Source: Diaphorobacter limosus
GTDB lineage: Bacteria; Pseudomonadota; Gammaproteobacteria; Burkholderiales; Burkholderiaceae_C
Assembly: GCF_033100095.1 (NCBI RefSeq)
Contig: NZ_CP136921.1
Location: 1,520,501-1,584,500, forward strand
Length of the DNA stretch: 64,000 nucleotides
Direction of reading: 5' to 3'
The notes under the pieces were generated by a model. That model saw only the letters and a program-made list of their open reading frames with translations, ran no database searches and was not told where the DNA came from. Position 1 is the first letter of the stretch, and each line of letters starts with the position of its first letter. The position numbers and the translations under genes were made by a program. This document shows, one piece after another, positions 46,628-56,700 of the stretch.

Positions 46628-47284
46628 ATGCTGGAGCGCCTGAAGACCCTGCTGCCGCCATGGATGCACGACTGGCTGGACATCATCGTGCCCGGCGTGC
46701 AGATCGCGCTCATCGTGCTGGCAGCGCTGCTGCTGCAGCATCTGGTGCGCCGCATCATCCGGCGCGCAAGCGACCACTACCAGTTTCCGCACGAGCTCCT
46801 CACCCCCATCAACGGCGTGGTGCGCTGGCTCATCCTGGGCGGCGCCGGCCTGCTGGCGCTGGAGCGCCTGGGGGTTTCGGCAGCGGTGCTGTGGACGGCC
46901 TTCACCAGCTTCGCCGCCGTCGGCGCCGTGGCCTTCTTCGCGGCGTGGAGCGTGCTGTCGAACCTGTTCTGTGCCTTCCTGATCTTCACCGTGGGGCCGT
47001 TTCGCGTGGGCGACCATATCGAGCTGCTGGACACGGCGGAGAAGCCCGGCGCCCTGGGCCGCGTGGTGGACATCAACCTGCTGTACACCACGCTGGAAGA
47101 CGCCACGGCACCAGAGCCCGGCTCACTGCTGCAGATCCCCAATGCACTGATATTCCAGCGCGTGCTGCGCCGCTGGCCAGCGGGCGTTCCAGTGCCGCAG
47201 GGCAAGCTGCACCCTGTGCCGCCCAGTGGGGGTGCGGCAACCACGGAATCTGCCGCGGCACCCAAGGGTGCTAGTTTTCCCTGA
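46628..47284 (+). CDS. Small MscS-family mechanosensitive channel protein
   Basis: A 218-residue membrane protein with helices at about 22-40, 63-82 and 90-120 and the MscS pore/beta region (GAVAFFAAWSVLSNLFCAFL, then FTVGPFRVGDHIELLDTAEK). It is shorter than E. coli MscS and lacks most of the C-terminal cage; the last 40 residues are Pro/Ala rich. It presumably opens under membrane tension. It follows lysS by 10 bases and may share its transcript. Confidence 0.85.
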   Translation: MLERLKTLLPPWMHDWLDIIVPGVQIALIVLAALLLQHLVRRIIRRASDHYQFPHELLTPINGVVRWLILGGAGLLALERLGVSAAVLWTAFTSFAAVGAVAFFAAWSVLSNLFCAFLIFTVGPFRVGDHIELLDTAEKPGALGRVVDINLLYTTLEDATAPEPGSLLQIPNALIFQRVLRRWPAGVPVPQGKLHPVPPSGGAATTESAAAPKGASFP

Positions 47285-47417
47285 GGCTTCCAGCTTCCGC
47301 AGGCGCAAACAGCCTGTCACAATCGGCGCCGCCGTAGCAAAAAAATGGCAGCAGCGCCAGCCTTGGTTTCCCTGTTGTCAACAAAATGCGCATGGTGAAT
47401 CATGTCGGTCTTGATCG

Positions 47418-47446
47418 CAGGCCCCTACCCGGGGCCTGATGATTTT
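47418..47446 (+). promoter_or_regulatory. Terminator-like hairpin in the livK leader
   Basis: CAGGCCCC (47418-47425) pairs perfectly with GGGGCCTG (47431-47438), followed by a T-rich tract, 35 bases before livK. A TTGTCA box lies upstream at 47375-47380. It could attenuate livK transcription or end transcripts from mscS. Confidence 0.5.
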
Positions 47447-47480
47447 TCAGACCGCTTTACCCAAAGTTGGAGATCGTTTT

Positions 47481-48599
47481 ATGAGCATTCCGTTTCGCAT
47501 GCATTCCGTCGTCGCCGCACTGGGCCTGGCCAGCGCCGCTTTGTTGTCCACCGCGCATGCGCAGGTCAAGATCGCCATGGTGATCCCGGCCACCGGCCCG
47601 GTCACCCAGTACGGTGACATGATCAAGGAAGGCGTGAACACCGCCGTGGAGCAGGCCAACGCCGCCGGCGGCATCAACGGCAAGAAGATCGAACTCGTCA
47701 CCGTGGACGATGCCTGCGAACCCAAGCAGGGCCCCGTTGCCGCCAACCGCGTGATCAACGACAAGATCCACTACGTGGTCGGCCCCGTGTGCTCGGGCGC
47801 AGCCATTGCCGCAGCGCCCATCTACAACAACGAAGGCGTGGTCGTCGTGACTCCGTCCGCCACCTCGCCCGCTCTGACCGAGGGCAAGAACTTCCACTTC
47901 ATCTTCCGTACCATCGGCCGTGACGACCAGCAAGGCCCCGCCGCCGCCAAGTTCATCGCCGAGAAGATCAAGCCCAAGAAGGTCGCCATCCTGCACGACA
48001 AGCAGTCCTACGGCCAGGGCATTGCCGCCTCGGTGCGCGACGACCTGAAGAAGGCCGGCGTGAACGTAGCGCTGTTCGAGGGCATCAACGCCGGCGACAG
48101 CGACTACTCCGCCGTCATCACCAAGCTCAAGAGCGCTGGCGTGGACTTCGTCTACTACGGCGGCTACCACCCCGAAATGGGTCTGCTGCTGCGCCAGGCA
48201 GGCGAGCAGGGCCTGAAGGTCAAGCTGATGGGCCCCGAGGGCGTGGGCAACCCCGAGGTCAACGCCATCGCCGGTCCGGCCGTCGAAGGCATGTTGCTGA
48301 CGCTGCCCGCCGACTTCTCCACCAACCCGAAGAACGCCGCCATCGTCAAGGCCTTCAAGGACAAGAAGCGCGACGCCGGTGGCGCCTTCCAGATGACGGC
48401 GTACGCCGCTGCGCAAGTCATCATCGACAGCATCAAGGCCGTGGGCGACAACCCCGCCAAGGTGGCCGATCACATGCACAAGGCCACCTTTGAGACGCCC
48501 CTGGGCCCCATCAGCTGGAACAAGAGCGGCGACCTGAAGTCCTTCGACTTCCAGATCTTCGAATGGCACAAGGACGGCAGCAAGTCCGTCGCCAAGTAA
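47481..48599 (+). CDS. livK: Branched-chain amino-acid ABC transporter, periplasmic binding protein
   Basis: A 372-residue periplasmic binding protein with signal peptide (AALGLASAALLSTAHAQ) and a Leu/Ile/Val-binding type I fold (VKIAMVIPATGPVTQYGDMI, VVGPVCSGAAIAAAPIYNNE, VDFVYYGGYHPEMGLLLRQA). It delivers branched-chain or related amino acids to LivHM. GGAG before the ATG at 47481 fixes the start. It is separated from livH by 177 bases containing a hairpin, which would allow the binding protein to be made in excess over the membrane parts. Confidence 0.93.
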   Translation: MSIPFRMHSVVAALGLASAALLSTAHAQVKIAMVIPATGPVTQYGDMIKEGVNTAVEQANAAGGINGKKIELVTVDDACEPKQGPVAANRVINDKIHYVVGPVCSGAAIAAAPIYNNEGVVVVTPSATSPALTEGKNFHFIFRTIGRDDQQGPAAAKFIAEKIKPKKVAILHDKQSYGQGIAASVRDDLKKAGVNVALFEGINAGDSDYSAVITKLKSAGVDFVYYGGYHPEMGLLLRQAGEQGLKVKLMGPEGVGNPEVNAIAGPAVEGMLLTLPADFSTNPKNAAIVKAFKDKKRDAGGAFQMTAYAAAQVIIDSIKAVGDNPAKVADHMHKATFETPLGPISWNKSGDLKSFDFQIFEWHKDGSKSVAK

Positions 48600-48690
48600 G
48601 TCCTTAGTCGCTGACACCCCGACGCCCTTCCCTCCAGGAGCCAGGCGATCGGGGTTTTTGCCGTTTTCTCCTGAGTCTGTGAAAAAATCT

Positions 48691-48719
48691 CCCGTGCTCG
48701 TTCTGAGCGCGGGGGCTTT
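48691..48719 (+). terminator. Possible partial terminator between livK and livH
   Basis: CCCGTGCTC (48691-48699) pairs with GAGCGCGGG (48705-48713) with one G-T pair, followed by CTTTT. Typical of attenuation after a binding-protein gene. Confidence 0.5.
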
Positions 48720-48776
48720 TCACAGCCCCTGCGCGGCAGTCTTTTTTGTTCCCATCTCTTTATCGAGAGGCCCAGG

Positions 48777-49702
48777 ATGTCTGAATTCCTGCCGCAGCTG
48801 ATACAGCAGCTCTTCAACGGCCTGTCGCTCGGAGCGATCTACGCCTTGATTGCCATTGGCTACACCATGGTGTACGGCATCATCGGCATGATCAACTTCG
48901 CGCACGGCGAGATTTATATGATCGGCGCCTACGCCGGCCTGGTCACCCTGGCCGCCGTGGGCACACAAAGTGGCCTGCCGGTGGCCGTGCTGATTGCCCT
49001 GATGTTGTTGGTGGCCGTGCTGGTCACGGGCACCTACGGCTTCGTCGTAGAGCAGATCGCGTACAAGCCACTGCGCAATGGCCCGCGCCTGGTGGCCCTG
49101 ATCTCGGCCATTGGCATGTCCATCTTCCTGCAAAACTGGGTGGCCCTGGGCCAGGGCGCGCGCGACATGGCCGTGCCCGCCCTGCTGCCCGGTGCGCTGC
49201 GCTTTGGCGACGAAGGCGGCTTCGAGATCTTCGTGCCCTATGCCCGCGTGCTGATCATCGCCGTCACCGTGGTGCTGATGATCGCCCTCACGCTCTACAT
49301 CAGGCATTCGCGCATGGGCCGGGCATCACGCGCCTGTTCGCAGGACATGCACATGGCGGGCCTGCTGGGCATTGACGTGAACCGCGTGATCTCCTTCACC
49401 TTCATCCTGGGCGCGGTGCTGGCCGCCGTCGGCGGCGTGCTGATCGCGTTGGCAGTGGGCAAGCTCAACCCGTTCATCGGCTTCATCGTCGGCGTGAAGG
49501 CCTTCACCGCGGCCGTGCTGGGCGGCATCGGCTCAATTCCCGGCGCCATGCTGGGCGGAGTGCTGCTGGGCATCGCCGAGACTTTTGCCGCCGCCTATAT
49601 TTCTTCGGAATACAAGGACATCGTGGCCTTTGGCCTGCTGGTGCTGATCCTGCTGTTCCGCCCCACGGGCCTGCTCGGCAAACCTGAAGTGGAGAAAGTC
49701 TG

Positions 49703-49703
<1 letters not shown>
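48777..49703 (+). CDS. livH: Branched-chain amino-acid ABC transporter permease LivH
   Basis: A 308-residue permease with about eight membrane helices ([40 protein letters not shown]; later [20 protein letters not shown]). One half of the membrane channel of the Liv importer. Its stop overlaps the livM start (TGATG). AGGCCCAGG upstream is a weak ribosome-binding site. Confidence 0.94.
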
Positions 49704-50961
<1,258 letters not shown>

Positions 50962-50962
<1 letters not shown>

Positions 50963-51741
50963 TGGCCGGTAGCGACAAAAATAGTTTCTTGCAGATCGAA
51001 GGCCTGAGCATGCGCTTTGGCGGTCTGCTGGCCGTCGATGGCATCGCCTTCGACGTCAAGGAACGCGAGATCTTCGCCATCATCGGCCCCAACGGCGCGG
51101 GCAAGACCACGGTGTTCAACTGCATCAGCGGCTTTTACCGCCCGACCACGGGCGCCATCCGCCTGCAGGGACGGGACATCGCCGGCCAGGGCAGCCACAG
51201 CGTGGCGCTGCACGGCCTGGTGCGCACCTTTCAGAACGTGCGCCTGTTCAAGCACATGACGGCGCTGGAAAACCTGCTGGTGGCCCAGCACCGCCATCTG
51301 TCCACCAACCTGCTCACCGGCCTGTTCAAGACCCGCGGCTATCGCGAAAGCGAAGAAAGGGCCTTGCAGAACGCACTGTTCTGGCTGGACTACATGGGCC
51401 TGCGCGAATTTGCCAACCGCGAAGCCGGCAACCTGGCCTACGGCCACCAGCGGCGTCTGGAAATCGCCCGCTGCATGGTGACCCAGCCGCGTGTACTGAT
51501 GCTCGACGAGCCGGCCGCCGGCCTGAACCCGCAGGAAAAGAAGGACTTGCAGAGCCTGATCGAAAAGCTGCGCCAGGAATACGGCGTGGCCGTGCTGCTC
51601 ATCGAGCACGACATGAGCCTGGTGATGGGCGTGTCCGAGCGCATCCTGGTGATGGAATATGGCCGCCCGATTGCGTTGGGCACGCCAGAGGCCATCCAGA
51701 AGGATGAACGCGTGATCAAGGCCTACCTGGGAGAAGAATGA
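50962..51741 (+). CDS. livG: Branched-chain amino-acid ABC transporter ATPase LivG
   Basis: A 259-residue ABC ATPase: Walker A IIGPNGAGKTTVFNCISGFY; the signature is degenerate (NLAYGHQRRLEIARCMVTQP where LSGGQ is usual, as is common in LivG); Walker B VLMLDEPAAGLNP; H-loop VLLIEHDMSLVM. It overlaps livM by one base and livF by four. Confidence 0.95.
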
Positions 51742-52451
51742 TGCAAGCCATGCTGGAACTGAAGGGCATCAGCACCCACTACGGCGCCATCTGCGCCGTG
51801 AACAACGTGAGCCTGCACGTCAACCAGGGCGAGATCGTCTCCCTCATCGGCTCCAACGGCGCGGGCAAGACCTCGCTGCTGATGACGCTGTGCGGCAACC
51901 CGCGCGCCAGCAGCGGCCAGGTGCTGTACGAGGGAGAGGACATCACCAACGCCCCCTCGCATCTGATCATGCGCAAGGGCATCGCCATCTCGCCCGAGGG
52001 GCGACGCATCTTCCCGGCGCTCACCGTGGTCGAAAACCTGCAGATGGGCGGCTTCTTCCAGTCCAAGGACGCGATCGCCGAGGGCATGGAATACGCCTTC
52101 AAGCTGTTTCCGCGCCTGAAGGACCGCGCCAACCAGCGCGCCGGCACCATGAGCGGCGGCGAGCAGCAGATGCTGGCCATTGGCCGCGCGTTGATGAGCA
52201 AGCCACGCCTGCTGTTGCTCGACGAGCCCACGCTGGGCCTGGCGCCGCTGATCATTGCGCAGATCTTCGAGATCATCCAGGCCATCCGCGCCCAGGGCGT
52301 GACGGTATTCCTGGTGGAGCAGAACGCCAACCGGGCGCTGTCGATTGCCGACCGCGGCTATGTGCTGGAGACGGGCCGCCTGGTGCTGGAAGACACGGGC
52401 GCCAATCTTCTGATCAACCCGGAAGTGCGCAAGGCGTATCTGGGGCACTGA
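51738..52451 (+). CDS. livF: Branched-chain amino-acid ABC transporter ATPase LivF
   Basis: A 237-residue ABC ATPase: Walker A LIGSNGAGKTSLLMTLCGNP, signature TMSGGEQQMLAIGRALMSKP, Walker B LLLLDEPTLGLAP, H-loop VEQNANRALSIADRGYVLET. It forms the heterodimeric motor with LivG. Two adjacent in-frame ATGs (51738, 51741) are possible. Last gene of livKHMGF, ended by a terminator. Confidence 0.95.
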   Translation: MMQAMLELKGISTHYGAICAVNNVSLHVNQGEIVSLIGSNGAGKTSLLMTLCGNPRASSGQVLYEGEDITNAPSHLIMRKGIAISPEGRRIFPALTVVENLQMGGFFQSKDAIAEGMEYAFKLFPRLKDRANQRAGTMSGGEQQMLAIGRALMSKPRLLLLDEPTLGLAPLIIAQIFEIIQAIRAQGVTVFLVEQNANRALSIADRGYVLETGRLVLEDTGANLLINPEVRKAYLGH

Positions 52452-52472
52452 GGACTCACCACAAGCGCCCCC

Positions 52473-52500
52473 AAAGCGGCCTTTGGCCGCTTTATTTATT
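52473..52500 (+). terminator. Terminator of the liv operon
   Basis: AAAGCGGCC (52473-52481) and GGCCGCTTT (52485-52493) pair around a 3-nt loop, followed by an A/T-rich tail. Confidence 0.8.
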
Positions 52501-52501
52501 T

Positions 52502-52540
52502 CTAGGCCAAAGCGCTTACCAGATAAGCGCTTGATGCTAT
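52502..52540. repeat. 39-bp palindromic repeat, copy 9
   Basis: AGCGCTTA (52511-52518) and TAAGCGCT (52524-52531) are perfectly complementary with a 5-base centre; TGCTAT follows at 52535-52540. The 52541-52681 stretch after it, up to the end of the DUF2149 gene, holds nothing I recognise. Confidence 0.8.
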
Positions 52541-52681
52541 AAAAATAACAGTAACTTCGGCACTTGGAGCATCCTCAACGCCGCCCCGGAAAATCTCTCC
52601 AAGTGCTCAGAACCTGTCTCGTGGGACAGACTGCTGAACAGAGGCTCGCATCCGCCACCGGGGCGAGGTCACCGTCCGTCA

Positions 52682-53008
52682 GTGTGCCTCCCCCGCCTCC
52701 GGCACATAAACCATCGACCCGTCCTTGAGCCGATAGGCCACGCCGGCCTTGGCGCCCTGGCCTTCGCCGATCTCGCCGCTGGCCTTGTAGTGGGCGACCT
52801 TCTGGCCGTCCTTGACGATGATTTCCATGTTGTCCTTGCCCGGGTTCTTGATGATGGTCACCGACTCGGTGCTGAACGGGTTGACCGAGCTGTTGGCCAC
52901 GGCCAGCAGCAGCGCGGCGATGACGACCAGGAACACGTCGATCAGGTTGACGACCGAGAGGATGGGGTCGTCGGCCTCCAGGTCTTCCATCAGGCGCAGG
53001 CGGCTCAT
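52682..53008 (-). CDS. DUF2149 small membrane protein, ExbD-like
   Basis: A 109-residue protein: short cytoplasmic N-terminus, one membrane helix (about 16-38, SVVNLIDVFLVVIAALLLAV) and a small periplasmic domain. I place it in DUF2149. The helix carries an aspartate (Asp24, in NLIDVFLVV) where ExbD/TolR/MotB have their proton-carrying Asp, so it looks like a minimal ExbD. It overlaps the ExbB-like gene by four bases. In hmu heme clusters of Bacteroidota, as I recall, a DUF2149 protein accompanies an ExbB-like protein and a CobN-like chelatase, the same set as here. Function is inferred. Confidence 0.8.
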
Positions 53009-53541
53009 CGCGCACCCTCCAGGGCCATGACGGCCACCGGATCATGGTCGCGTTGGGGCTGGGGCGCGTCATGCTCTATCGCCGCCAGATCCACGGCGTA
53101 CCAGCGCCGGCGCACGTTGACCACGGTGTAGCTGATCGATGCCGCCATGAGCGCCAGGATCACCGCCGAAAACGCCACCGTGAGGTTGCGCGACACGTCG
53201 GCCATCTGGCCGTCGGACAGCGCCATCAGCGCCGGGCCCATGGGGATCATGGTGGCCACCAGGCCCAGCATGGGGGCGATGCGCGTGGCAATGCGCGCGA
53301 ACTCCATGCGCTTGGTGGCCAGGGCTTCGAGCTCGGTCAGCGTCATTTGGGGGTTGCGCGAGAGCGCTGCCGCTAGCTCAAAGCCGCCGGCCTGGCCGTT
53401 GTGGCGCTGCCAGGCCTGCCAGATGAAGGCGCCCAGGGCGTAGAAGGCGTGCACGAACAACAGGCCGATGAGGATGAGCACCGGCGTCAGAAACAGCTGG
53501 CTGGCGGAGTACATCGCCAATTCGATGGGATTTGCGGTCAT
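53005..53541 (-). CDS. MotA/TolQ/ExbB-family proton channel protein
   Basis: A 178-residue protein with three membrane helices: about 12-40 (LTPVLILIGLLFVHAFYALG), 87-107 (ATRIAPMLGLVATMIPMGPA, the TolQ/ExbB signature TM2) and 120-145 (AFSAVILALMAASISYTVVN). Such proteins form a pentameric proton channel with an ExbD/TolR partner; the overlapping DUF2149 protein is the evident partner. Upstream lie an 8-C tract and heptamer tandem repeats instead of a visible ribosome-binding site, so expression may be variable. The neighbouring chelatase is the likely client. Confidence 0.85.
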   Translation of the reverse strand: MTANPIELAMYSASQLFLTPVLILIGLLFVHAFYALGAFIWQAWQRHNGQAGGFELAAALSRNPQMTLTELEALATKRMEFARIATRIAPMLGLVATMIPMGPALMALSDGQMADVSRNLTVAFSAVILALMAASISYTVVNVRRRWYAVDLAAIEHDAPQPQRDHDPVAVMALEGAR

Positions 53542-53544
53542 GGT

Positions 53545-53599
53545 GGGGGGGGTAAGTGGTAAGTGGTAAGTGGTAAGTGGTAAATGGAAAGTGGTGAGT
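53545..53599. repeat. G8 tract and tandem heptamer repeats upstream of the ExbB-like gene
   Basis: Eight G (53545-53552) are followed by GGTAAGT repeated four times from 53551, then degenerate units (GGTAAAT, GGAAAGT, GGTGAGT) to 53599. This lies only a few bases before the start codon on the minus strand. Confidence 0.85.
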
Positions 53600-53629
53600 C
53601 GTAGATAGTGCGTGGTGCGTAGCCTTACT

Positions 53630-53740
53630 CCCTCCCCCTCTGGGGGAGGGTTGGGGTGGGGGCCAGCGGCGCTGATAAGTGAAAGGGAGATGCGCTAGCC
53701 GGCAGCCCCCATCCCCACCTTCCCCCAGAGGGGGAAGGGG
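53630..53740. repeat. REP/BIME-like double palindrome overlapping the 3' end of the cobN-like gene
   Basis: CCCTCCCCC-T-CTGGGGGAGGG-type hairpin at 53630-53650 with GGGGTGGGGG, and an inverted unit CCCCATCCCCACC ... GGGGGAAGGGG at 53706-53740. It is the same family as the ubiU-ubiV repeat. The right unit is translated as the tail of the CobN-like protein. Confidence 0.75.
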
Positions 53741-56700
53741 CCAGAGCGGCGGCGCTGTTGCCAGGCACCGGCACAACTCACGCCAGCCAGCGCAACGGCG
53801 AACAGCAGCGTGGCGGGGTTGAAGGGCGGCAGCTCCTTGGGCTGGACCTTTTGCATGCGCATGCCGGTGACCATGGGCGGCGGCGGTGGCTCTGGCGGCG
53901 CGGCTTCGGGCTGGGCCTCGGCCTGCTCCTGGGGCTGCGCTGCAGCCCGGGCCGGCGCAGCGGCTGCGGCCGTGGCCTGCAGGCCAAAGCCGGCCTGGGC
54001 CGCGCCCTCGGCGACAAACTCGGAGAAGCGCGCGTTGTCGCTCTGCACGTCGTAGCGCTCGGACAGGTCGCGCCAGCGCTCCCTCAGCTCCTTCACCGTG
54101 GCGGCGTCGGCCTTCCAGTAGCCCTGGCGCGCGGCTTCGAGCATGCGCTCCATGGTCTGCGCCAGCGCGTGCGGGTTCTTGGACTCGAACCATTTCTTCA
54201 GGCCCAGCTTGTGCTTGTCGCGCACATAGACGTCGACCATCTCCTGCCACTGGTCGTCGCGCACGATCTCGCGTGCGGTGGCCGTCCAGCCCCAAAAATT
54301 GTTGGTCGCGTCCAGCACCTGCAGCGCGCCGGCGTAGCCCTCCTTCATCAGGCCCTGGATGTAGCCGGGGTGGAACTGGCGCGTGGCCAGCTCCTTGGCC
54401 AGGAACTGCGCCGCGCCCTCGACCTTGCCCGAGCCGCTGCCGCGCAGGTTGCTGATGTACAGTTCGGGCGCCTTGCCGTCCAGGTGACGCACGGCCATGG
54501 CGATGCCGCCCAGGTACTGGAAGGGGTCGTCGGTGGTCAGCATGCCGTAGAGGTTGGAGCTGCGCGAGAGCACCGCGCCCTCGGTGCCGCTCAGGTGCTC
54601 GGCGTACAGGTTCACGCCCTTGCCGCCCTTGCCACCTTTGCCGTCACCTACGCCCGCCACACCGGCCTGGCCCCATTCCTTCTCGTCCGGGCCGTAGGCG
54701 AACTGCATCTTCGACAGATACAGCTCGGCCATCTTGCGGTCGCCCTCTTTCTTGCCCTTCCAGGTGTCAGTGGCCTGCGTGGCCTCGTCCAGGCCGGTGC
54801 CGTAGCGCCCGCTCTCAGAGGCAAAAATGCGCGTGGCGCCGGCCATCTCGGCCGCCTTGGCGTCGGCCCCCTGGGCGATGAGCTTTTGCGCGATGCGCTG
54901 GGCGTTCTGCGCCACCGGGTTATCTATCTCTGTAGCACGAGACGCAAGCAACACGGCCTGTGCAAGCTGTTTCATCACATTGGGGAAATGGTCGCGGTAC
55001 AGGCCGGTGGCCGACAGCACCACGTCCACGCGCGGGCGGCCGAGCTGCTCGCGCGGCACCAGTTTCACGCCGGTGACGCGCCCGCCCTTGTCCCACACCG
55101 GCTCCACACCCAAGAGCCACAGCGCCTGGGCCTCGAGCATGCCGAAGTGGCGCATGGTCTCGACCGACCAGAGCGTGAAGGTCAGCTTGGACGGCTGCTT
55201 GCCGTGCAGCTTCCGGTGCTCGGCCAGCAGGTTGTCGGCCGCCAGCTTGCCGGCCTCCCAGGCCTGCTTCGTGGGCACGCGCGAGGGGTCGAAGCCGTAG
55301 AGGTTGCGGCCGGTGGGGTAGGCATCGGGGTTCTTGATCGGGTCGCCGCCGTAGGAGGTGGGCAGGTAGCGGCCGGCCAGCACATCGAGCAGGCCCTTCA
55401 ACTCGCCCTGCGCACCCAGGTTGTCGTAGGCCGTTTGGGCCTGCGCCAGGGCTTGCTGCAGGTCGGCGGGCAGGCCGGTCATGGGTTCACCGGCCACCAC
55501 ATGCTTTTGCAAGAGCTGGTACGGCACGGTCTGCGCCAGCTTGTCCCAGGGGCCAACCAGGGCCTCATCCAGGTCGGCCGCGCTCACGCCGGCATGCAGC
55601 GCGGCGGCTTCCCAGAAATTTTTGCCCAGCGTGAGCAGCACCGTGCCCAGGCGGTGCAGCTCCTCTGGCGCCTGGCCCAGGCGGTGCAGGCCCTGGGGCT
55701 GGGCGGTCTGCGCCAGCTCGTGCAGGTGGTTGTGCAGTTCATGAACAAAGCCGGCAAAGTCAGTTTTCACCCGCGCCTCGGTCCAGCCCATGTCGGCAAT
55801 CACGCGCTCCTTGCGCGCGGCGGCCAGCAGGTCGGCGGCCATGCGATCTCGCACCGCGCCTTCGTCCTGCGCCTGCCACTGGTGCAGCAGGTCGTGCATT
55901 TGCGTCAGCGCGTCGTGCAGCCCCCCGGGGGCAAAGGGCGGCGTCTGGTGGCTGACGATGGTGGCGCGCCCACGGCGCTTGGCCTGCGTGGCCTCGCCGA
56001 TGTTGTCTGCAATGTAGGGGTAGGCCACGGGGATGTCGCCCAGCGCCAGCAGCGGCGCGTCATGCACCGACAGGCCGCGCTCCTTGCCCGGCAGCCATTC
56101 CTGCGTGCCGTGCGTGCCAAAGTGCACCAGCGCGTCGTTCTTCTGACGCGTCCACAGATAGGTGGCCAGGTAGTGGTGCGGCGGCAGGTCAACGGTGGAG
56201 TGGTAGATCTCCTTCTCTTTGGCGCGCGCGTCAGTGCTGCCGGGGGCCGCTCCGCTGCGGCCAGGCTGGGGCAGCAGTGTCACCTTGCCCAGCTGCAGGC
56301 GCGGGATGATGAAGTAGGCCTGGCCGTTCTGGCGCAGCACCCAGGGGGATTTTTCGGGATCACCCCAAGCGCGGCGCAGCTCGTCCTGCGTGGCCTGGGG
56401 CAGGCTGGCCAGCCAGGCGCGGTAGTCCTTCACCGGCAGCAACTCAGCCAGGCCGTCGCGCAACAGCGGCTCCAGCAGCCCCGGGCGGTAGCTGGGCGCC
56501 AGCAGGCGCTGCAGCAGCGTGATGAGCATGGCCTCGTCGGGCGACTCGGTCTGGTAGCCGGCGCGTGCCATGGCGCTCAGGGTGTTTTGCAGGCTGCGCG
56601 GCACGTTCAAAAACGACGCGCTCAGGTTCTTCTCGCCGGCGGGGTAGTTCCAGAACATCACGGCGACGTTCTTGTCGGCATTGGGCGTGCGCTGCAGCTT

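Noticed and set aside
52541..52681. Small gene between the liv terminator and the DUF2149 gene
   Set aside because: No frame with a credible start and ribosome-binding site; sequence shows nothing beyond the adjacent repeat.
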